The position numbers were made by a program, and so were the translations under genes. A stretch of DNA of 20,803 nt, taken from assembly GCA_017853735.1 (NCBI GenBank), contig JAFMJA010000014.1, forward strand, positions 1-20,803. Reading direction: 5' to 3'. A model generated the notes under the pieces. The model made no database searches. It had not been told where the DNA came from and was given only the letters and a program-made list of their open reading frames with translations. Positions 8,818-15,811 of this stretch are shown here, one piece after another (the first letter of the stretch is position 1; each line of letters starts with the position of its first letter). Source of the DNA: Burkholderiaceae bacterium. Lineage in GTDB: Bacteria; Pseudomonadota; Gammaproteobacteria; Burkholderiales; Burkholderiaceae_C.

Positions 8818-9590
8818 TGGAATGATTCTATAGATGCCAGGATGTCAGCCAATACCGGACGAGACTCGCGCACCACGCCAAAACCAGCGTGACAGGCAGC
8901 CAGTGCTACGCGGGCGTGGGTCGCAATCGCACAAGCCTGGCCCCAGCCTTGACCCGCCAGACAAGCGCCGAGATTGGCCACAGCCTCGCTGCTGCTGAAT
9001 AGCCAGATCGACCCGTTGCTGGCCGCGGCTTTGGCCAGAGCGCGTTGCCCCTCATTCCATCGAGGGATCTGGCGCTGGTAAGCCACCACAAACTCAGTCT
9101 GGCCGCCGACCTTCTGTACCTGTTCGGCAAACCAGTCGCGACCCAAGCCTTGGGGCTGACTGGATAACTGACTATCACCCCCGCGCACAATCAGCACCCG
9201 ACAACCGGTGTCTACCTGGGTGCGCATGGTGGCCCACAACGCTTCCGAATCAAACTGCCCGGTCTCTGGCGAATCTATCCAAGGGCTGGCCACACCCGCT
9301 CGCAGCAGGGCGGCTTGAGTCCCGGGTCCGGTCGCCCATGCGTGCGTGGACGCAGAGAATCCAGGTGCCGCGCTAGGCCGTACTGCAAAAAAGCCTTCTA
9401 CCGCATGCCTGCTGACGAACATCACACCCCGGTATTGGTCCAGTTGGTGCCAAGCTTTCAACAAAGGCTGGGTGTCCGAGGCGGATGCAATCTGAATCAG
9501 GGGCAACACCGTGGTCAAGTGCCCAGCCTCCTTCAACTCCTTGGCCCAGGCCAGGGCATCTTGCTGAGGCCGTGTCACGATGACATGCAT
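8814..9590 (-). CDS. hemD: Uroporphyrinogen-III synthase
   Basis: HemD cyclises hydroxymethylbilane to uroporphyrinogen III with inversion of ring D, the branch point to heme, siroheme and cobalamin. The protein has 258 residues, the normal length. The family diverges strongly in sequence; the supporting signs are the N-terminal VTRPQQ with leucine-rich start of domain 1, FVSRHAVEGFF, the ATGPGTQAALLRAG block of domain 1/2, LIVRGGDS, and SSSEAVANL near the C-terminal domain. It follows hemC by 14 bases and overlaps hemX by four, so these genes form one operon. The ATG lacks a strong Shine-Dalgarno sequence. Confidence 0.93.
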   Translation of the reverse strand: MHVIVTRPQQDALAWAKELKEAGHLTTVLPLIQIASASDTQPLLKAWHQLDQYRGVMFVSRHAVEGFFAVRPSAAPGFSASTHAWATGPGTQAALLRAGVASPWIDSPETGQFDSEALWATMRTQVDTGCRVLIVRGGDSQLSSQPQGLGRDWFAEQVQKVGGQTEFVVAYQRQIPRWNEGQRALAKAAASNGSIWLFSSSEAVANLGACLAGQGWGQACAIATHARVALAACHAGFGVVRESRPVLADILASIESFQ

Positions 9591-9604
9591 GGCCAGAATT
9601 GGGC

Positions 9605-10504
9605 TCAGTGCGCGCCAGCAGAGCGCAATTGGGCAGCCACCTGCTCACCCAGACGCACCGCTGCTTCAAAATCAGTGACTGCAGCAGATAGTTGGGCACG
9701 CACCAGCGGCAGGCCGCCGTGGGTGTCTCCCCAGGCAGCCCGCACACACAGGCCAGCAGGCTCCAGGGTGGCGTAAGCTGCCAAGGGCATGGAGCAACTG
9801 CCACCCATGGCACGACTGACCGCGCGCTCTGCGGCCACACGCAGCCAGGACTCCCGATGTTCTAGCGCCGCCAGTGCGGTCCGGATATCGGAGCGACTGC
9901 TGCATATTTCAATGCCCAGAGCACCCTGACCTGCAGCAGGCAGCATCTCTTCCGGCGCAAATTCTGACCGAATACGCCCCGCCAGTCCCAGGCGTTTGAG
10001 GCCAGCAGCGGCCAACACAATAGCGTCGTACTGCCCCTCATCGAGTTTGCGCAAGCGAGTGTCGAGATTGCCACGCAGTGGCTCAATCCTGAGGTCTTTG
10101 CGCAAGGCTTGCAACAAAACCACACGGCGCAGGCTGGAAGTGCCAATTACCGCACCAGAGGGCATATCGGCAATCGATGCGTACTGGTGAGAGACAAAAG
10201 CATCGCGGGGATCTTCACGCTCCATGACGCAGGCCAGGGTGAATCCCGCCGGCAACTCCATTGGCACGTCCTTCAAGGAATGCACAGCCAGATCAGCGCG
10301 GCCCTCTTCCAAGGCGACTTCCAGCTCTTTGACAAACAATCCCTTGCCGCCGACCTGACTGAGTGATCGGTCCAGAATCTGATCGCCTCGGGTGGTCATC
10401 CCCAGCAGTGAGACCACATGTCCCAACTTTTCAAGCTGCGCCTTCACATGCTCGGCCTGCCACATAGCAAGACGGCTTTCACGGGTGGCAATTGTCAACT
10501 TCAT
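9605..10504 (-). CDS. hemC: Porphobilinogen deaminase (hydroxymethylbilane synthase)
   Basis: HemC polymerises four porphobilinogens into hydroxymethylbilane in the cytoplasm. The 299-residue protein starts MKLTIATRESRLAMWQ. It contains the catalytic aspartate D79 in HSLKDVP, the TSSLRR and RGNLDTRLRKL arginine-rich substrate-binding segments, and the cysteine C237 in GGSCSMPL that carries the dipyrromethane cofactor. An in-frame GTG at 10516 would add four residues (MIQL). Neither start has a clear ribosome binding site, and the ATG gives the usual family N-terminus. It is first in the heme cluster. The upstream 270 bases hold an inverted repeat and a pentanucleotide tandem repeat and no recognised gene. 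Confidence 0.95.
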   Translation of the reverse strand: MKLTIATRESRLAMWQAEHVKAQLEKLGHVVSLLGMTTRGDQILDRSLSQVGGKGLFVKELEVALEEGRADLAVHSLKDVPMELPAGFTLACVMEREDPRDAFVSHQYASIADMPSGAVIGTSSLRRVVLLQALRKDLRIEPLRGNLDTRLRKLDEGQYDAIVLAAAGLKRLGLAGRIRSEFAPEEMLPAAGQGALGIEICSSRSDIRTALAALEHRESWLRVAAERAVSRAMGGSCSMPLAAYATLEPAGLCVRAAWGDTHGGLPLVRAQLSAAVTDFEAAVRLGEQVAAQLRSAGAH

Positions 10505-10590
10505 CAGCTGGATCACTAGGTGGGCGCTTGGTCATCGAACAGAGACGGTCAAGTCACCGGCCGCTGATCAATTCACGAGGATGCTAGCAC

Positions 10591-10605
10591 GGCCACTCGG
10601 TGGCC
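10591..10605. repeat. Short perfect inverted repeat upstream of hemC
   Basis: GGCCAC, a three-base spacer TCG, then GTGGCC form a perfect 6-bp stem 87 bases upstream of the hemC ATG. There is no T-tract in either direction, so it does not look like an intrinsic terminator. It could be a protein-binding site or part of the hemC leader. Nearby, CCTGACAG occurs twice as a direct repeat (10604-10611 and 10625-10632). Confidence 0.4.
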
Positions 10606-10670
10606 TGACAGAGCAGTTTCCTCCCCTGACAGGGCAAATCAACTCGTTAGACAGATTGCACCGCAACCGC

Positions 10671-10723
10671 CAGACCAGACCAGACCAGACCAGACCAGAC
10701 CAGACCAGACCAGACCAGACCAG
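10671..10723. repeat. Pentanucleotide tandem repeat (CAGAC)10 plus CAG
   Basis: Ten perfect head-to-tail copies of CAGAC are followed by CAG. On the strand of hemC the unit reads GTCTG. The array lies outside any convincing gene, 53 bases downstream of the NIPSNAP gene end and about 165 bases upstream of the hemC start. Perfect arrays of short units of this length change copy number by replication slippage. This one could alter spacing in the hemC upstream region. Confidence 0.95.
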
Positions 10724-10776
10724 GGCTAAGGGTTCAAGAACTTTCGGCCGGCTGGGTCTTGAGGCATCAAGACAAC

Positions 10777-11103
10777 TCAGGGATGCGGCCCCCAGGGGCT
10801 GGCCAGAAGAAGTTGCACATCCTGCTTGAGCAGCATAGGCCTCAACTGGGAAGCAAAGGCCATGAACTCGTCATTTGAAAACAGGCGCTTCCAGTGCGCG
10901 CGCCGATCGTCGTCACTGTCAAAGCGCCAGAAATGAACAAGTTGATGCAGCTCACCGGTATCCGAATAAAAATAACCAATCAGCTTTTTGGAAAACTCCC
11001 CCTTTTCCAGGGCGGGCCAGCCATACTCCTGGTACAGGCGAACCACTTCCGCCATTTTCCCCACAGTGACGGAATAAGTGCGTTTTTCATAGATTGTTGG
11101 CAT
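10777..11103 (-). CDS. NIPSNAP family protein
   Basis: This is a 108-residue ferredoxin-like (dimeric alpha-beta barrel) protein of the NIPSNAP family. The signs are the start MPTIYEKRTYSVTVGKM, a central YFYSDTGELHQLVHFWRFDS, and DRRAHWKRLFSNDEF, which match the family pattern EhRtY...G...HiW.ydsl..R...R. Such proteins often sit next to catabolic genes, but their reaction is not known. Upstream, GGAG lies 10 bases before the ATG and a good promoter lies at 11126-11153. It is transcribed away from the ridA-gntR-operon block. Confidence 0.88.
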   Translation of the reverse strand: MPTIYEKRTYSVTVGKMAEVVRLYQEYGWPALEKGEFSKKLIGYFYSDTGELHQLVHFWRFDSDDDRRAHWKRLFSNDEFMAFASQLRPMLLKQDVQLLLASPWGPHP

Positions 11104-11125
11104 AGTAAAGAGTCTCCAAAGAAAA

Positions 11126-11153
11126 ATAATAGTGGACCAAAACCTTCATTCAA
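11126..11153 (-). promoter_or_regulatory. Candidate sigma-70 promoter of the NIPSNAP gene
   Basis: Read on the minus strand, TTGAAT (11153-11148) and TATTAT (11131-11126) are separated by 16 bases. Both are close to the -35 and -10 consensus. Transcription would begin a few bases downstream, leaving a leader of about 15 bases that contains the GGAG ribosome binding site. Confidence 0.55.
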
Positions 11154-11286
11154 AGGGCTGTTCAGAGACCAGCTCCGGGTTCCAGATGGAGTGGATTCCT
11201 GAACTTGTTTCGGGGAATGCTAAACCATGTGGGCTCTGGCGTCATCAACAAACGCCTGAGCGATCTGGACTTGGCCTGTTGCACCA

Positions 11287-11424
11287 ATGATTTATTGGCT
11301 GCATATGGCTAACGGTGACTGCCTTGAACTCTGGGTTGATACCAGCAAGGGCCCTCAGGGCATGGCAAAGCAGATGTTGGACAATGAGGCTCTGGAACTC
11401 ACCGATAGGAACGACCTCATATGA
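11287..11424 (+). other. Small open frame overlapping the RidA start; possible decayed gene
   Basis: The 318 bases between the NIPSNAP and RidA genes contain a 45-codon frame (or 39 codons from the ATG at 11305). It ends in TGA within the ATGA of the RidA start, a typical coupling arrangement. A second open frame on the same strand runs from about 11160 to the TAA at 11310-11312, where it abuts this one in a different phase. Its end reads NHVGSGVINKRLSDLDLACC. Neither has a ribosome binding site. Together they look like a frameshifted remnant of a gene, but I cannot name the family, and chance open frames remain possible. Confidence 0.3.
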
Positions 11425-11876
11425 GCATTTACGACAAACTCAAGGAACTTGGTGTCACTTTGCCCCCGGTGGCCACACCGGCAGCGGCCTATGTACCTTT
11501 TGTTCAAACCGGCAATCTGATTTTCCTGAGCGGCCACATTGCCAGGAAAGATGGCAAGCCCTGGGTTGGCCAATTGGGCAAGACCATGAGCACCGACGAG
11601 GGCCAGGCCGCAGCGCGCGCAGTGGCCATCGAGCTCATGGGCACCTTGCATGCCGCCTTGGGTGACCTCAACCGAATTCGGCGCGTGGTGAAATTGATGT
11701 CGCTGGTGAACTCCACTTCTGAGTTCACTGAGCAGCATCTGGTGACCAATGGTGCCAGCGAGTTGCTGGGCCAGGTGTTTGGACCGGTTGGTGCACACGC
11801 ACGCAGCGCCTTTGGCGTGGCGCAAATTCCGCTGGGTGCCTGTGTTGAGATTGAGCTGATCGCTGAGGTTGCTTAA
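11421..11876 (+). CDS. RidA family (YjgF/YER057c/UK114) protein
   Basis: This 151-residue protein belongs to the longer, chorismate-mutase-like branch of the RidA superfamily. Archetypal RidA hydrolyses reactive enamines and imines, but this subgroup has no assigned substrate. Visible family features are FLSGHIARKDGKPW, the QAAARAVAIELMGTLHAALGDLN helix, and the C-terminal block ARSAFGVAQIPLGACVEIELIAEV. There R128 corresponds to the RidA carboxylate-binding arginine and E144 to the conserved glutamate. The ribosome binding site is AGGA, 10 bases upstream. It is 39 bases before the GntR regulator on the same strand and probably co-transcribed with it. Confidence 0.9.
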   Translation: MSIYDKLKELGVTLPPVATPAAAYVPFVQTGNLIFLSGHIARKDGKPWVGQLGKTMSTDEGQAAARAVAIELMGTLHAALGDLNRIRRVVKLMSLVNSTSEFTEQHLVTNGASELLGQVFGPVGAHARSAFGVAQIPLGACVEIELIAEVA

Positions 11877-11915
11877 CACCGCACCCCTTGTTCACCATAC
11901 TTTTAAACGCCAAAA

Positions 11916-12611
11916 ATGAACCGCCTTCCCCGTCTCGATCCAATCGGGCGTGACACTCTCTGGAAGCGCGTTCATTCAGCTCTGAAGTCGGCCCTGCTAG
12001 CCGGACGCTTTTTTCCCGGCCAAAGAATAATTTTGCGCGAGATCGCAGACGAACTGGGGACCAGCCTGACTCCGGTTCGGGATGCGGTCAACCACCTGAT
12101 CGCCGAAAACTTCCTTGAGCGCGGTGGCGTGGGCCAGGGCGGCGGCGCTACAGTACCACTGCTCGACGCGGACCAGTTCAACCAACTCATGATCGTGCGT
12201 GCGAGCCTAGAACCTGTCGCAGCATCGATTGCCGCCAACTTGGCCACAACCGAGCAAATTGATGCTATCCAGACTTCTCTAGATGAAATGAAGCGTTCAG
12301 TGATGGAGAATCGTCATGGCGATTACCTTGATGCCCATTACCGCTTTCATTTCAGCATCTATGCAGTATGCCGAATGCCCATTGTTCAGCAGCTTATAGA
12401 CAGCGCTTGGCTGCGTTGCGGTCCAACTCTCACGCTAGCACTTCCCCAACATATCCCGAGCTTGAAACGTTATGACTTTCATGTCACGGCTCTGGATGCC
12501 CTGCGCCATCGTCAGGGTGAACGTGCAGCTGCGGCGATTCGTGCCGATATTGAGAGCGCGCGCAACGACATTTGCGCCATGCTCGACCGGGTAAATTTGT
12601 CTTACCCCTGA
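11916..12611 (+). CDS. GntR-family transcriptional regulator, FadR/FCD subfamily
   Basis: This is a 231-residue DNA-binding regulator. The N-terminal winged helix-turn-helix spans about residues 12-75 (LKSALLAGRFFPGQRIILREIADELGTSLTPVRDAVNHL in pieces, the GntR signature). The C-terminal all-helical FCD effector domain spans about 85-220; its probable metal/ligand positions lie in DAHYRFHFSIY and YDFHVTALDAL, as D and His residues of FCD proteins. Such regulators respond to organic or sugar acids and usually repress neighbouring catabolic operons. Its gene is 140 bp upstream of the operon starting at 12752. The ATG at 11916 lacks a strong Shine-Dalgarno sequence, and expression may depend on coupling to the RidA gene. 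Confidence 0.93.
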   Translation: MNRLPRLDPIGRDTLWKRVHSALKSALLAGRFFPGQRIILREIADELGTSLTPVRDAVNHLIAENFLERGGVGQGGGATVPLLDADQFNQLMIVRASLEPVAASIAANLATTEQIDAIQTSLDEMKRSVMENRHGDYLDAHYRFHFSIYAVCRMPIVQQLIDSAWLRCGPTLTLALPQHIPSLKRYDFHVTALDALRHRQGERAAAAIRADIESARNDICAMLDRVNLSYP

Positions 12612-12685
12612 TCCCGCCAAAGCTACCGGACTTACGGTCCGCCGACCCACCCAAACGTGTGTTTTTTTGGCCTAGCAAGTTCTGC

Positions 12686-12714
12686 TTTTGGAAGCAACGT
12701 TATTTGTTATAACA
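12686..12714 (+). promoter_or_regulatory. Candidate operon promoter with palindromic GntR operator
   Basis: TGTTATAACA at 12705-12714 is a perfect 10-bp palindrome carrying the GT...AC core typical of GntR/FCD operators. It contains TATAAC (12708-12713), a near-consensus -10 box. A weak -35-like TTTTGG lies at 12686-12691, 16 bases upstream. A repressor bound here would cover the -10 region. The palindrome is 38 bases before the first operon gene and just downstream of the regulator gene. The boundary of the preceding transcript is unclear: a small CGGAC/GTCCG hairpin at 12627-12641 and a T7 run at 12662-12668 are too far apart for a standard terminator. Confidence 0.45.
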
Positions 12715-12751
12715 TTGAACTTGAATTTCTCATTCACCAAAGAGGAACCCA

Positions 12752-13744
12752 ATGAGCCATCTAAACCTACTTTGCCGCTCTGCTAGCCGCTGGGCAACCG
12801 TTTTGCTACTAGCCATATCCAGCCATGCCGGATGGGCTGCCGAGCCTTTTCCAAGCAAGGAAATACGTTTCATCGTGCCCTGGAATGCCGGTGGCTCCAA
12901 TGACATTGCAGCTCGTGCATTGGCGCAGCTTCTGGCCGAGCAGGGAATCCGAATGGTGGTGGAAAACGTACCTGGTGCCACCGGCTCGATCGGCATGAGT
13001 AGGGTGGCCAGCGCCACCCCCGATGGCTATACACTCGGCATGGGTACCAGTTCCACCTTGGCACTGATCGCACAGAACCTTACCCCCTTGCGCAACGAAC
13101 AGTTTGCCCCTATCGCGCGCGTTACGATCGATCCGCTGATCCTGCTGGTGCCCGCTAGCAGCCCACATGCCACGCTGGAGAGTTTCATAGACCACGTGAG
13201 CAAGAACAACGGGAAAGTATCGATAGGCACCCCCGGCAATAACAACCTTAACCACATCTTCGCCGTTATGACCGGCCGAGCTGCCGGCGCCGAGGTACTG
13301 GCCGTGCCCTACACGGGTGGTTCAAAGGTGATTGCCGACCTGGCTGGAAAACAGATCGACGCCGCAGTGCTCAAGCCCTCCGAGAGCAAGGCACAGATTG
13401 ACGGCGGCCTGGTCAAGCCGATTGGCGTTTTTGCCAACGAAAGGCTCCAAGTTCTGCCGAATGTTCCTACTTTCAAGGAAAAGGGCTTTGATGTCTTCCC
13501 CTATGGCCCACTGGTGCAGATGGCCTATATCGTGGCACCTGCCGCCACACCCGAGGCAGTGCGCGAACGGCTCATTGCGATCTTCCGCAAAGCCATCCAG
13601 GGGGACAAGTTCAAGACATCAGCCCAACAGGGTGGGGCTGTGGTGGACGACCTGACCGGCGCTGCGCTCGGAAGAGAGATCAATGGCGTACAGAAATCGC
13701 TCAATGAAGTCGGTAAGAAAGTGTTCGTCACGGAAAAGAAGTAA
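12752..13744 (+). CDS. Bug/TctC-family periplasmic solute-binding protein (first)
   Basis: This 330-residue protein has an N-terminal signal peptide (hydrophobic WATVLLLAISSHAGWA, probable cleavage before AEPFPS), so it is periplasmic. The mature part is a tripartite tricarboxylate transporter receptor of the Bug family: IRFIVPWNAGGSNDIAARAL is the ligand-binding beta-strand-loop, and GATGSIGMSRVASATPDGYT the second conserved block. Bug proteins bind carboxylates or similar small anions. No TctA or TctB membrane subunit is in the window, so this is an orphan receptor. It is the first gene of the catabolic operon, preceded by AGAGGA, and two bases before the next gene. Confidence 0.93.
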   Translation: MSHLNLLCRSASRWATVLLLAISSHAGWAAEPFPSKEIRFIVPWNAGGSNDIAARALAQLLAEQGIRMVVENVPGATGSIGMSRVASATPDGYTLGMGTSSTLALIAQNLTPLRNEQFAPIARVTIDPLILLVPASSPHATLESFIDHVSKNNGKVSIGTPGNNNLNHIFAVMTGRAAGAEVLAVPYTGGSKVIADLAGKQIDAAVLKPSESKAQIDGGLVKPIGVFANERLQVLPNVPTFKEKGFDVFPYGPLVQMAYIVAPAATPEAVRERLIAIFRKAIQGDKFKTSAQQGGAVVDDLTGAALGREINGVQKSLNEVGKKVFVTEKK

Positions 13745-13746
13745 GC

Positions 13747-14889
13747 ATGAGTCTGATCAAGAAAGTAACCTGCCATGTTGTCTCGGCACCTGTCGAGCGA
13801 CCCTTCACCTCTTCACGAGGTTGGCTATACAAGACCCGCGGCTCCTGCATCGTCGAAATCGAGACCAACGACGGTGTGGTCGGCTGGGGTGAGTGTTATG
13901 GCCCTGCGGCCGTGTCCAAGGCATACATTGAATCCCAATTTGCCCCACGCATCATCGGGCGCGACGCCTTTGATGTGGAAGTCATCTGGGAAGATCTTTA
14001 CAACCGAATAAAGGACTATGGGCCACGCGGCATGGTCACCTCAGCCATGAGCGGCATCGACATCGCCCTGTGGGACATCATTGGGAAGTCCTGCGGAAAG
14101 CCGATACACAAGCTGATCGGAGGCGCTCAGCGCTCTGAGGTGACGGCGTACGCCACCGGTCTGTATTTCATCGACATGGAGCGACTAGTCGAGGAAGCAG
14201 TGGAAGAGGCACGAGACTACGTTGAGCAAGGCTTCGTGGCGGTGAAGATGAAGATAGGCTTAGGTGATCCCAAGCTCGACATCCGTCGAGTGGCCGCAGT
14301 GCGTGAGGCTGTGGGCGATACGACCCGACTGATGGTGGACGCCAATCACTGCTTCACCGTGCCTCAGGCCATCCGCCTTGGACGCGAGTTGGAACAACTC
14401 AATGTGGAATGGTTCGAAGAACCTATTTCTCCCGAAGACATTGATGGCTATGTCGAGGTAACGCGCGCCTTGGACATGGCTGTGGCTGGCGGTGAGAACG
14501 AGTTCACTCGCTGGGGCTTTCGTGATTTGGTTGTGCGTAAAGCCATGGACATCGTGCAACCCGATGTTTGCGCAGCAGGTGGTATCAGCGAATGCCGCAA
14601 GATCGCCACCCTGGCAAGCGCCCACGGCGTGGAGTGCGTGCCTCATGCTTGGGGCTCGGCCATAGGTCTTGCCGCGACACTGCAATTTTTGGCAGCACTG
14701 CCAGATCAACCGCCCAGTTTCCGCCCGATGCCTCCCCTGCTTGAATTCGAGCAATGCGAAAACCCCTTTCGCGACCACTTGTCGGTCGAACCGATCGTCC
14801 AGCTACGCGGCCAGGTCAAGATTCCTGCAGGTCCCGGCTTGGGCATCGAAATCGACCGTACTGTGCTGAATCGCTACCGCGTTACCTGA
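13747..14889 (+). CDS. Enolase-superfamily enzyme, D-galactarolactone cycloisomerase-like
   Basis: This is a 380-residue mandelate racemase/muconate lactonising family protein. The capping domain (about 1-125) includes WGECYGPA. The barrel carries K167-M-K169, metal ligands D198 (VDANH), E224 (WFEEP) and E250 (GGEN), and the D273/H300 dyad (QPDVC, VPHAWG). The 27-residue spacing equals D270/H297 of mandelate racemase. Several blocks recall, from memory, the Agrobacterium galactarolactone cycloisomerase Gci: RLMxDANHxxTV, KIATLAxxHGV, LEFxxxxNPFR and the C-terminal GPGLGIEI. Cycloisomerisation of an aldaric acid lactone to a 3-deoxy-2-keto acid is therefore the leading idea; a sugar-acid dehydratase is the alternative. 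It starts two bases after the first Bug gene. Confidence 0.85.
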   Translation: MSLIKKVTCHVVSAPVERPFTSSRGWLYKTRGSCIVEIETNDGVVGWGECYGPAAVSKAYIESQFAPRIIGRDAFDVEVIWEDLYNRIKDYGPRGMVTSAMSGIDIALWDIIGKSCGKPIHKLIGGAQRSEVTAYATGLYFIDMERLVEEAVEEARDYVEQGFVAVKMKIGLGDPKLDIRRVAAVREAVGDTTRLMVDANHCFTVPQAIRLGRELEQLNVEWFEEPISPEDIDGYVEVTRALDMAVAGGENEFTRWGFRDLVVRKAMDIVQPDVCAAGGISECRKIATLASAHGVECVPHAWGSAIGLAATLQFLAALPDQPPSFRPMPPLLEFEQCENPFRDHLSVEPIVQLRGQVKIPAGPGLGIEIDRTVLNRYRVT

Positions 14890-14914
14890 ATCAGAATTTA
14901 GGAGACCCCTAGCG

Positions 14915-15811
14915 ATGCGTTTTGTCACATTTCGGGCTGCGAGCGGTGAAGCAGTCGCGGGCATCATTCGGGGGGAACAGGTAGTCGATCTATCGCATCC
15001 ATCCTGTGCCGCCCTGCTGTCCGGAACGTCCCCTTCCTTGCCAACTTTCATCGAGCAGGGACTTGCAGAATGGAGCGCACGCCTGGCCAACGCACACTTT
15101 GATGAAGACACCATACGACCATTGAAGGGCTTGTCCTTGCTGGCACCGCTACCTCGCCCAGGCAAGATCGTCGGAGCAGCCTATAACTTCACCGATGCAT
15201 TGGCCGAACGCAATATGGCGCCGCCATCCGAGCCGGTGACATTTGTTCGCTTGGGCAGTACCGTGATCGGACCTGGAGAGCCCATACTCGTGCCACCCGA
15301 TGTCGGCCAGGTCGGCTATGAAGCGGAACTTGCGGTAGTCATTGGTCGGCGTGCAATCGCTGTCAAAAGTGAAAAGGCGATGGACTTCATCGCCGGGTAC
15401 ACCATTCACAACGATGTCAGCGGCAGTGGACTGATCAAGCAAGACCTAGGCAACTTTGTGCGAGGCAAAAACCTACCAGCTTCAGCGCCTTTAGGACCTT
15501 GGCTTTTGACGCCGGATGAAATTTCCGATCCATACCGTGTCGGTATACGCCTCGATATCGATGGTCGCTTGCTACAAGATGGCTCCACGGCGAACATGTT
15601 GTTCAACATTGCTGAACTGATTGCCTATATTTCGCGGAGTATGCCGCTGGAACCCGGTGATGTGATCGCTACCGGCACGCCCTCTGGCGTCGCGGGCATG
15701 CACACACCTGCGGCCTGGTTGACACCGGGCTCCACCGTTAATATCGAACTCGAGGGACTGGGTCGTCTTTCCAACCCTATCCTTGCTGGAGCACCTTTTC
15801 TTGAACACTAA
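14915..15811 (+). CDS. Fumarylacetoacetate hydrolase (FAH) family protein
   Basis: This is a 298-residue cytoplasmic FAH-superfamily enzyme. A variable N-terminal domain (about 1-75) is followed by the FAH fold, with metal-binding E136 and E138 in GYEAELAVVIG and D167 in HNDVSGSG. Further family blocks are VRGKNLPASAPLGPWL, MLFNIAELIAYISRSMPLEPGDVIATGTPSGV and the C-terminal NIELEGLGRLSNP. Members hydrolyse or hydrate 2,4-diketo acids and related compounds. In non-phosphorylating sugar-acid routes, such as L-fucose or L-rhamnose route II, an FAH enzyme cleaves 2,4-diketo-3-deoxy acids, which would fit this operon. GGAG precedes the ATG. The 3' end overlaps the next gene. Confidence 0.93.
   Translation: MRFVTFRAASGEAVAGIIRGEQVVDLSHPSCAALLSGTSPSLPTFIEQGLAEWSARLANAHFDEDTIRPLKGLSLLAPLPRPGKIVGAAYNFTDALAERNMAPPSEPVTFVRLGSTVIGPGEPILVPPDVGQVGYEAELAVVIGRRAIAVKSEKAMDFIAGYTIHNDVSGSGLIKQDLGNFVRGKNLPASAPLGPWLLTPDEISDPYRVGIRLDIDGRLLQDGSTANMLFNIAELIAYISRSMPLEPGDVIATGTPSGVAGMHTPAAWLTPGSTVNIELEGLGRLSNPILAGAPFLEH

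Noticed and set aside
10671..10723. Possible CRISPR-like or coding repeat
   Set aside because: The five-base units are contiguous with no spacers, so it is a simple tandem repeat; the frame reading QTRPD through it has no other support.
11355..11879. 174-codon minus-strand frame opposite the RidA gene
   Set aside because: Antisense shadow of a gene with clear family motifs; no domain or ribosome binding site.
12627..12668. Intrinsic terminator after the GntR gene
   Set aside because: The CGGAC/GTCCG hairpin is only 5 bp and the T7 run begins about 20 bases after it, so the two do not form a standard terminator.
12809..13255. 148-codon minus-strand frame opposite the first Bug gene
   Set aside because: Antisense shadow; the plus-strand product has a signal peptide and Bug signature.
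15783..15800. Earlier TTG start for the D-2-hydroxyacid dehydrogenase
   Set aside because: The GGAG ribosome binding site at 15788-15791 lies downstream of this TTG and is correctly spaced for the TTG at 15801.
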